Source: an uncultured Pseudoflavonifractor sp.
GTDB lineage: Bacteria > Bacillota > Clostridia > Oscillospirales > Oscillospiraceae
Length of the DNA stretch: 39,020 nt
NCBI GenBank assembly: GCA_947383685.1
Contig: CANDEE010000008.1
Span: 1-39,020, forward strand
Direction: 5' to 3'
This document shows, piece by piece, positions 8,165-13,992 of this stretch. Both the position numbers and the translations under genes were made by a program. Position 1 is the first letter of the stretch. Each line of letters opens with the position of its first letter. The notes beneath the pieces are model-generated. The model did not search any database. It saw nothing but the letters and a program-made list of their open reading frames with translations, and was not told the origin of the DNA.

Positions 8165-9589
8165 TTGGACACGAAAACCGCCCGCATTTCCCCCGCCGAC
8201 ATAGAGCGGCAGATGGGATTCTGCGAAAAAATAGCCGAGCGGCTTGCCGCCCAGCCCAAAGAATATTTGGCCTTTGTGGACACCTACGGCTGCCAGCAGA
8301 ACGAGGCCGATTCCGAGCGTATCCGGGGCTACCTCAAAAGCATGGGCTACGGCTTTACCCAGGACGAGAACGCCGCCGATGTCATTGTCATCAACACCTG
8401 CGCCATCCGGGAGCACGCCGAAGACCGGGTGCTGGGCAACGTGGGGGCGCTGGTTCACGCCAAGCGCCGCCATCCGGGACAGATCATCTGCCTCTGCGGC
8501 TGCATGGCCCAGGAGGAGCACGTGGCCCAAAAGATCCGGGAATCCTACCGCCATGTGGACATTGTGTTCGGCCCCCACGCCCTTTGGCGGTTCCCCGAGC
8601 TTCTTTACCGGGTGCTGACCAGACGGGGCCGGGTGTTTGAAAACGCCGACGAGCCCGGCTCCATTGCCGAGGGCATCCCCGTGGTGCGGCAAAACGGCAT
8701 CAAGGCCTGGGTGTCCATCATGTACGGCTGCAACAATTTCTGTACCTACTGCATCGTCCCCTATGTCCGGGGCCGGGAGCGGTCCCGCCTGCCCGGAGAC
8801 GTGCTGGCCGAGGTAAAGGAGCTGGTGGAGGAGGGCTACAAGGACATCACCCTCCTGGGCCAGAACGTGAACTCCTACGGCAAGGATTTAGGCTTGGATA
8901 TGGACTTTGCCGACCTTTTGGAGCAGGTGAACGCAATTCCAGGCGAGTTTTTGATCCGTTTTATGACCAGCCACCCCAGGGATGCCTCCCAAAAGCTCTT
9001 TGAGGTCATGGGCCGCTGCGAAAAGGTGGCCCCCGTGTTCCACCTTCCCGTCCAGGCGGGCAGCGACCGGGTGCTGAAGGCTATGAACCGCCACTATGAC
9101 CGCCGGGGCTATCTGGATAAGGTGAAGCGGCTCCGGGAGCAGGTGCCGGATATTGTCCTCACCAGCGACATCATTGTGGGGTTCCCCGGCGAGACTACCC
9201 CGGAATTTGAGGAGACCCTGTCCCTCATTGAGGAAGTCCGCTACGACGCCCTCTTTACCTTTATCTATTCCCCCCGGGAGGGCACCCCGGGAGCAAAAAT
9301 GCCCAACCCCATGCCCATGACGGAAAAAAAGGCCAACTTCCAGCGGCTGGTGGATACGCAAAACGCCATTTCGGCGGAAAAGCACGCCGCCTACATCGGA
9401 AAGACTGTCCGCTGCCTGGTGGACGGGGTATGCGAGGAGGAGGGCTACGCCCTCACCGCCCGCACCCCCGGCAACCGCCTGGTGCGGGTGGTGGAGGGAG
9501 ATGGGGCCCTGATCGGCACCTTCCAGGAGATTGAAATTACCGGGGCCAACACCTGGTCGCTGTGGGGCAGACTGGCCGTTAACGGCTGA
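8165..9589 (+). CDS. miaB: tRNA-2-methylthio-N6-dimethylallyladenosine synthase MiaB
   Basis: MiaB adds the methylthio group to i6A37 in tRNAs reading UNN codons. The 474-residue protein shows the N-terminal methylthiotransferase cluster cysteines C43 (DTYGCQQNE), C79 (INTCAIREHAEDR) and C113 (CGCM). The radical SAM cluster is C189-x3-C193-x2-C196 (YGCNNFCTYC), and the C-terminal end is TRAM-like. The NTCAIREHAEDR motif separates MiaB from MtaB and RimO. The start is TTG at 8165, chosen because AAAGGAGG precedes it and the promoter lies just upstream; longer frames run back through the opposite-strand operon and are not real. Its substrate-making partner MiaA is not encoded in the window. Confidence 0.95.
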   Translation: MDTKTARISPADIERQMGFCEKIAERLAAQPKEYLAFVDTYGCQQNEADSERIRGYLKSMGYGFTQDENAADVIVINTCAIREHAEDRVLGNVGALVHAKRRHPGQIICLCGCMAQEEHVAQKIRESYRHVDIVFGPHALWRFPELLYRVLTRRGRVFENADEPGSIAEGIPVVRQNGIKAWVSIMYGCNNFCTYCIVPYVRGRERSRLPGDVLAEVKELVEEGYKDITLLGQNVNSYGKDLGLDMDFADLLEQVNAIPGEFLIRFMTSHPRDASQKLFEVMGRCEKVAPVFHLPVQAGSDRVLKAMNRHYDRRGYLDKVKRLREQVPDIVLTSDIIVGFPGETTPEFEETLSLIEEVRYDALFTFIYSPREGTPGAKMPNPMPMTEKKANFQRLVDTQNAISAEKHAAYIGKTVRCLVDGVCEEEGYALTARTPGNRLVRVVEGDGALIGTFQEIEITGANTWSLWGRLAVNG

Positions 9590-9650
9590 GCCGTTCTTTG
9601 GCCAGTTCGTGCCCGGAGAGTGGGAGCTCTCACAGGCGTGAAAGCGCCTG
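9581..9650 (+). other. Three short hairpins downstream of miaB
   Basis: Three small inverted repeats follow one another. AACGGC/GCCGTT lies around the miaB stop (9581-9595), followed by CTTT. GAGAG/CTCTC lies at 9616-9631, and CAGGCG/CGCCTG at 9633-9650. The first may be a weak terminator for miaB. The other two lack a T-run and could be part of a leader RNA or simply compositional. Confidence 0.4.
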
Positions 9651-9673
9651 CCCGATAGACAGCACCTCCGACG

Positions 9674-9728
9674 CTTGCCTAAATGGGCAAGTCCTGATAG
9701 TATTATACATTGTCCAAATGGGCAAGTC
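9674..9728 (+). promoter_or_regulatory. Promoter with paired operator-like repeats in front of the first XRE gene
   Basis: The palindrome CTTGCCTAAATGGGCAAG (9674-9691) and a second copy with two mismatches (about 9709-9726) share the 13-nt direct repeat AAATGGGCAAGTC, exactly 35 bp apart (9681 and 9716). Between and under them is a probable promoter: TTGCCT (9675-9680), 17 bp, TAGTAT (9698-9703), with TATTAT at 9701 as an alternative -10. The arrangement is typical of an autoregulated HTH gene. Confidence 0.65.
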
Positions 9729-9742
9729 GAGGAGAAATTTTT

Positions 9743-9964
9743 ATGACGCTAAGTGAGCGGTTAAAGCAGCTGAGAGAAGAAAGCCATATGAAGCAGGAGG
9801 ATATTGCAAAGGGCATGGGCATTCCCCTGCGCACATACTGCCGCTATGAATATGGCGAGCGGGAGCCGGGTGTGACCGCATTATGGAAAATGGCGGATTT
9901 TTATGGTGTGACCATTGACTATTTGGTTGGCCGGACTGATGCCAGCACACCGCCGGTCAAGTAA
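9743..9964 (+). CDS. Solo XRE-family HTH regulator (first of three)
   Basis: This 73-residue protein is little more than one Cro/C1-type helix-turn-helix. It has the N-terminal LSERLKQLREE helix, the recognition-helix region GIPLRTYCRYEYGEREP, and the end DFYGVTIDYLVGRTD typical of clostridial XRE proteins. There is no effector or dimerisation domain. The ATG at 9743 is preceded by GAGGAG. It probably binds the repeats at 9674-9728 and represses itself, which is inference. It is about half identical to the next gene over the N-terminal 55 residues, but the last 10 codons and the following UTR are identical. Confidence 0.85.
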   Translation: MTLSERLKQLREESHMKQEDIAKGMGIPLRTYCRYEYGEREPGVTALWKMADFYGVTIDYLVGRTDASTPPVK

Positions 9965-9976
9965 TTGTCCGGCCGC
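9932..9976 (+). repeat. 45-nt identical 3' module, copy A
   Basis: This stretch, covering the last codons, stop codon and first UTR bases of the first XRE gene, is identical base for base to 10219-10263. Similarity continues more weakly to about 10022. Confidence 0.9.
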
Positions 9977-10026
9977 ATGTCCCTGGCGCATTTGTAAAGT
10001 TAGTTGACCAAGGGAGAGAAAACAAG

Positions 10027-10251
10027 ATGTCCATACTTTCGGAACGACTGTTGGCCCTGCGGGAAGAAAAGAAGCTGACCCAGGTTGCCGCCGCCGATGA
10101 AATGAAGATCGCCGCCCGAACCTATCAGCGGTATGAAACGGGCGAGCGGGAGCCTGTGGCCTCTGTGCTGTGCCGGATGGCGGATTTTTACGCCGTCAGC
10201 GTCGATTATCTGGTTGGTCGGACTGATGCCAGCACACCGCCGGTCAAGTAA
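10027..10251 (+). CDS. Solo XRE-family HTH regulator (second of three)
   Basis: This 74-residue Cro/C1-type HTH protein is a tandem paralogue of the gene at 9743. The HTH region contains AARTYQRYETGEREP, and the end DFYAVSVDYLVGRTDASTPPVK is the same as in the first gene. A GGGAGAG ribosome binding site precedes the ATG. No promoter of its own is visible, so it is probably co-transcribed with the first gene. A very strong promoter on the opposite strand (10333-10361) reads into its 3' end. Confidence 0.85.
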   Translation: MSILSERLLALREEKKLTQVAAADEMKIAARTYQRYETGEREPVASVLCRMADFYAVSVDYLVGRTDASTPPVK

Positions 10252-10263
10252 TTGTCCGGCCGC
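10219..10263 (+). repeat. 45-nt identical 3' module, copy B
   Basis: Second copy of the module at 9932-9976, offset by 287 bp, at the 3' end of the second XRE gene. Confidence 0.9.
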
Positions 10264-10309
10264 TTGTCCAAGGCGTAATCGTAAAGCCGGTCGGGCAAAG
10301 GGAAAACAT
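10244..10309 (-). CDS. Possible 21-residue small ORF under a perfect antisense promoter
   Basis: On the minus strand an ATG at 10309 is preceded by GGAGGTG with a 6-nt T spacer. It lies just downstream of the consensus promoter at 10333-10361. The frame MFSLCPTGFTITPWTSGRTIT ends at a TGA inside the 3' end of the second XRE gene. The peptide has no recognisable features. The strong promoter and ribosome binding site argue for expression, but the transcript could equally be an untranslated antisense RNA, and the GGAGG may arise by chance. Confidence 0.3.
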   Translation of the reverse strand: MFSLCPTGFTITPWTSGRTIT

Positions 10310-10332
10310 AAAAAACACCTCCGTATGGTTGT

Positions 10333-10361
10333 ATTATATCACATCCGTTTGGTGGTGTCAA
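10333..10361 (-). promoter_or_regulatory. Perfect-consensus extended -10 promoter, antisense to the XRE pair
   Basis: Reading on the minus strand, TTGACA (10356-10361) and TATAAT (10333-10338) are 17 bp apart, with TG in the extended -10 position. This is the best sigma-A match I saw in the window. It points away from the third XRE gene and into the 3' end of the second. Two near-identical direct repeats, TCCGTATGGT (10320-10329) and TCCGTTTGGT (10344-10353), flank the -10 and could be operator sites. Confidence 0.75.
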
Positions 10362-10371
10362 GGAGGACGCT

Positions 10372-10581
10372 ATGGAGATTTTGGCCAAAAGGCTGCGACT
10401 GCTCCGCAAGGAAAAAAACCTGTCCCAGGCGGAGGTTGCTAAGGCTCTAAGGTTATCGACCAATGGGTATCAGAGATACGAGTTGAACGAGCGGGATATG
10501 ACTGCACCAATGCTGGTGGAGGTTGCAAAGTATTACCGTGTCTCTGCGGATTATTTGCTGGGATTATCTGATTTGAGATGA
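10372..10581 (+). CDS. Solo XRE-family HTH regulator (third of three)
   Basis: This 69-residue Cro/C1-type HTH protein contains LSQAEVAKALRLSTNGYQRYELNER and the end YYRVSADYLLGLSD. CAAGGAGG precedes the ATG. It is more distant from the first two genes and lacks their conserved 3' module. Its start lies about 10 bp beyond the -35 of the divergent promoter, so the same direct repeats could control both directions. Confidence 0.83.
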   Translation: MEILAKRLRLLRKEKNLSQAEVAKALRLSTNGYQRYELNERDMTAPMLVEVAKYYRVSADYLLGLSDLR

Positions 10582-10590
10582 TTTTTATTT

Positions 10591-10607
10591 TCCGGCATAT
10601 TGCCGGA
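10591..10607. other. 7-bp hairpin between the third XRE gene and mutS
   Basis: TCCGGCA and TGCCGGA pair perfectly around a 3-nt loop. T-rich sequence precedes it on the plus strand and no T-run follows, so it is not a standard terminator. Confidence 0.4.
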
Positions 10608-10666
10608 GACGCCCCGGAAAAGAACGGTTGCAAAAGAGCTTATTTATAAAGAGAGAAGGTGCCCCC

Positions 10667-13258
10667 ATGGCGGAAGGTACCCCCATGATGCTCCAATACC
10701 ATAAGATCAAGGCCGACCACCCGGACTGTATCCTGTTTTTCCGGTTGGGAGACTTCTACGAAATGTTCAATGAGGATGCCAAGACGGCCTCTAAGGAGCT
10801 GGAGCTGACCCTTACCAGCCGTGACCGGAAGCTGCCTCCCGAGGAGCGGACTCCCATGTGCGGCATCCCCTACCACGCCGCCGAGGCCTATATCTCCCGC
10901 CTCATCGCCAAGGGCTACAAGGTAGCCATCTGTGAACAGATGGAGGATCCCGCCCAGGCGAAGGGGCTGGTAGACCGGGACATTATCCGCATCGTCACTC
11001 CCGGCACCGTCATTGAGGAGACCATGCTGGAGGAGGGAAAAAACAACTTCCTCTGCGCCCTGTGCCTTTCGGGAGACCGGGCGGGGCTTTGCTTTGCCGA
11101 CCTCTCCACGGGAGAGGTTTCCGCCACCGGGTTCAGCGGCCCGGGCTGGCGGGAGCATGTGGAAAACGAGCTGGGCCGCTTTGCCCCCCGGGAGGTGGTC
11201 TGCTCCCCCGAGGCTTGGCGGGACCAGGTGCTGCGGGATTTTTTGAGCCAGCGGCTGGACTGCCGTGCCGAGACCGGAGCCGCCGGGGCCTTTGACCCGG
11301 ACAAGGCCGCCCCGGTGGTGGAAAAGCAGTTCGGACCCCAGCACGGCGTGCCGGAGGGCCCTGTTTCCCAAGCGGTTGGGGCTTTGGTGGCCTACCTTGT
11401 GGAGACCCAGAAAACAGACCTTTCCCACCTCTTGGCGGTGAACTACTATACCACCGGGGAGTTTATGGAGCTGGACCTGACGGCCCGGCGGAACCTGGAA
11501 CTGACCGCCACCCTCCGGGGGGGCGAAAAGAAGGGCAGCCTTCTCTGGGTGCTGGACAAGACGGGCACCCCCATGGGCCACCGGCTTATCCGCTTCTGGC
11601 TGGAGCGGCCCCTCCTCTCCCCTGTCCAGATCGGAAAACGCCAGGGGGCGGTGGGCGACCTTGTGGATGATTCCGTGGCCCGCCAGGAGCTGGCAAGAGA
11701 GCTGAAGGAGGTCACCGACCTGGAGCGGCTCATTGGCCGGGTGGTATACGGTACCGCCGGGGGCCGGGACATGGTGGCCCTGAGCCGGGGCCTGGGTAAG
11801 CTGCCCGCCCTGCGGCTTCTCCTGACCCCCTTCTCCTCCGCCCTTCTCTCGGTACTGCGGGAGAACCTGGACGACCTCCCCCAGCTCCGGGCCCTTATTG
11901 ACGAAACCTTTGTGGACGAGCCTCCCTTCTCTGTCCGGGAGGGCGGATTTATCCGCGCCGGGGCCAATGCCGAGGTGGACCGCCTCCGGGGTATTCTCAC
12001 CGGGGGCAAGGACATGGTAGCCGCCATGGAGGCCCAGGAAAAAGAAAAAACGGGCATTAAGACCCTGAAGGTGGGCTTTAACAAGGTTTTCGGCTATTAC
12101 ATCGAAGTCTCCAAAAGCTACACCGGCCAGGTGCCTGATACTTATATCCGCAAGCAGACCCTGGTGAACTGCGAGCGGTACATTACCCCTGAGCTGAAGG
12201 AGATGGAGAATACTATCCTCAATGCCCAGGATCAGCTTACCGCCCTGGAATACCAGATTTTTTGCCAGGTTCGGCAGGCCGCGGCAGAAAAAGTCTCGGA
12301 CATCCAGCGCTCCGCCGCCGCCGTGGGCCAGGTGGACGTGCTGTGCTCCTTTGCCCGGGTGGCGGCGGAGAACGGGTACTGTATGCCCCAGGTGGACCAG
12401 GGCGGCGTCATTGAAATTACCGACGGGCGCCACCCTGTGGTGGAGCAGGCCTCCAAAGCCCAGCTTTTTGTCCCCAACGACACCCGTATGGACAGCGGGG
12501 AGGACCTTTGCGCCATCATCACCGGCCCCAATATGGCGGGCAAATCCACCTATATGCGCCAAGTGGCCCTCATTGTCCTCATGGCCCAGATGGGCTCCTT
12601 TGTGCCCGCCCGGTCCGCCCACATCGGCATTGTAGACCGGGTCTTTACCCGCATTGGGGCCAGCGACGACCTCTCCGCGGGCCAGTCCACCTTTATGGTG
12701 GAAATGACCGAGGTAGCCGAACTTTTGAAAAACGCCACCGGCAAGAGCCTTCTTATTTTGGATGAGATAGGCCGTGGCACCTCCACCTACGACGGCATGG
12801 CCATTGCCCGGGCGGTGCTGGAATACTGCGCCGATAAAAAACGCCTGGGCTGCAAGACCCTGTTCGCCACACACTACCACGAGCTGACGGTGCTGGAGGG
12901 ACAGATCCCCGGGGTCAAAAACTACAACATTGCCGCCAAGAAAAAGCAGGACGACATCCTGTTCCTGCGGAAAATCGTCCGGGGCGGGGCCGAGGCCAGC
13001 TACGGCATCGAGGTCGCCAAGCTGGCGGGGGTCCCCGACCGGGTCATTTCCCGGGCAAAGGTGATTTTGGAGGAGTTGGAGGCCCAGGGCGGCGGTCCTG
13101 CCGCTGCGCCTGCCGCTCCCGTACCGGGACCGGAGCAGTTCTCCCTGGAGGATATGACGGCCCGGACCGTGGCCGATAAGCTCCGGACGGTGAACGTGGA
13201 CACCCTGACCCCCATTGAGGCCATGAACCTGCTGTATCAGCTCAAAAGGGAGCTGTAA
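10667..13258 (+). CDS. mutS: DNA mismatch repair protein MutS
   Basis: MutS recognises base mismatches and small loops and recruits MutL in an ATP-dependent way. The 863-residue protein has the mismatch-contacting F30-Y31-E32 of the GDFYEMF motif, the connector and lever domains, the Walker A GPNMAGKST starting near residue 620, the Walker B DEIGRGTSTYDG near 699, and THYHEL. The C-terminal tail (PIEAMNLLYQLKREL) is also typical. I chose the ATG at 10667 (MAEGTPMM) with GAGAGAAGG upstream rather than a TTG 39 bp earlier, because family members begin here. The three XRE genes separate it from miaB. Confidence 0.97.
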   Translation: MAEGTPMMLQYHKIKADHPDCILFFRLGDFYEMFNEDAKTASKELELTLTSRDRKLPPEERTPMCGIPYHAAEAYISRLIAKGYKVAICEQMEDPAQAKGLVDRDIIRIVTPGTVIEETMLEEGKNNFLCALCLSGDRAGLCFADLSTGEVSATGFSGPGWREHVENELGRFAPREVVCSPEAWRDQVLRDFLSQRLDCRAETGAAGAFDPDKAAPVVEKQFGPQHGVPEGPVSQAVGALVAYLVETQKTDLSHLLAVNYYTTGEFMELDLTARRNLELTATLRGGEKKGSLLWVLDKTGTPMGHRLIRFWLERPLLSPVQIGKRQGAVGDLVDDSVARQELARELKEVTDLERLIGRVVYGTAGGRDMVALSRGLGKLPALRLLLTPFSSALLSVLRENLDDLPQLRALIDETFVDEPPFSVREGGFIRAGANAEVDRLRGILTGGKDMVAAMEAQEKEKTGIKTLKVGFNKVFGYYIEVSKSYTGQVPDTYIRKQTLVNCERYITPELKEMENTILNAQDQLTALEYQIFCQVRQAAAEKVSDIQRSAAAVGQVDVLCSFARVAAENGYCMPQVDQGGVIEITDGRHPVVEQASKAQLFVPNDTRMDSGEDLCAIITGPNMAGKSTYMRQVALIVLMAQMGSFVPARSAHIGIVDRVFTRIGASDDLSAGQSTFMVEMTEVAELLKNATGKSLLILDEIGRGTSTYDGMAIARAVLEYCADKKRLGCKTLFATHYHELTVLEGQIPGVKNYNIAAKKKQDDILFLRKIVRGGAEASYGIEVAKLAGVPDRVISRAKVILEELEAQGGGPAAAPAAPVPGPEQFSLEDMTARTVADKLRTVNVDTLTPIEAMNLLYQLKREL

Positions 13259-13287
13259 AATAATGTTTGGAAAAGGAGGCGGGTCCC

Positions 13288-13977
13288 ATGTTCCACCGAA
13301 GCTGGAAAAGCCAAATGACCGCCTCTGAGCGGGGGCGGGGGTTGGTGTTTTTCCTCCTGTGCCTGCTGGTATTTCCCCGGGTCAACGCCTGGCTCCAAAA
13401 GCTCTGGATGGGGGACGGAGAGGTGCTGGTGGCGGAGGCCAACGTGGTCTACTACGCCATTCTCTTTACCCTGGCCCTCTTTATTTTCTGGGGCTTTTTG
13501 AAAAAGGACTTTTTGGACCTTCTGGACTGGCTGCCGGAAAACCTGGTTGCCGCAGCAGTGGGGCTGCTGCTGGCGGGAGGACTTTACGCGGTCCTCTCCC
13601 TGCTGCCCTTCCCGGTGGCGGACCCCATCTCGCCCCAGTACGCCCAGGAATTCCGGGCTGCCCCCCTCCCTACCCTGGCCCTGATTTTTCTCCTGATCCC
13701 GGTGGTGGAGGAGACCCTCTACCGGGGCCTTGTTTACGGCAGCCTGCGCTCTTACAGCCGGCCTCTGGCCCTGGGCGTCAGCACAGTCCTGTACGCCTTT
13801 GCCCAGGTCTGGCGGTACGCGATAGACTTTTTCGAGCCCCGTTATCTGGTGCTGGCCCTGCTCTACCTGCCCATGTCCGCCGCCCTTACCTGGTGCTATG
13901 ACCGGGGCGGGAGCGTTTGGGCCTGCGTGGTCCTCCATGGAGGCCTCAACGGAATGATTTTGGCTACGGCCCTGTAA
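13288..13977 (+). CDS. CPBP/Rce1-type intramembrane protease homologue
   Basis: This 229-residue polytopic membrane protein has several hydrophobic segments. The CPBP motif E141-E142-x3-R146 (EETLYR) and a late H217-x3-N221 match motifs 1 and 3 of the family of intramembrane glutamic proteases related to CAAX protease Rce1. The usual middle motif F-x3-H appears as F171-x3-W175, so one expected catalytic-site histidine is absent and activity is uncertain. AAAGGAGG precedes the ATG at 13288. It sits between mutS and mutL, 30 bp and 16 bp from them, so it is part of the repair operon transcript without an obvious repair role. Confidence 0.82.
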   Translation: MFHRSWKSQMTASERGRGLVFFLLCLLVFPRVNAWLQKLWMGDGEVLVAEANVVYYAILFTLALFIFWGFLKKDFLDLLDWLPENLVAAAVGLLLAGGLYAVLSLLPFPVADPISPQYAQEFRAAPLPTLALIFLLIPVVEETLYRGLVYGSLRSYSRPLALGVSTVLYAFAQVWRYAIDFFEPRYLVLALLYLPMSAALTWCYDRGGSVWACVVLHGGLNGMILATAL

Positions 13978-13992
13978 AGGAGGATGGAACGA

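Noticed and set aside
9743..10581. XRE array as the immunity region of a prophage
   Set aside because: No integrase, structural, lysis or replication genes lie near, and flanking genes are housekeeping.
9743..10581. XRE genes as antitoxins of toxin-antitoxin pairs
   Set aside because: No adjacent toxin-sized partner with a known toxin motif is seen on either strand; only the uncertain 21-codon antisense frame is nearby.
10640..12880. Very long open frame on the minus strand opposite mutS
   Set aside because: It mirrors the conserved MutS coding sequence, has no ribosome binding site, and its composition (Gly, Leu, His, Val-rich) is typical of antisense frames in GC-rich genes.
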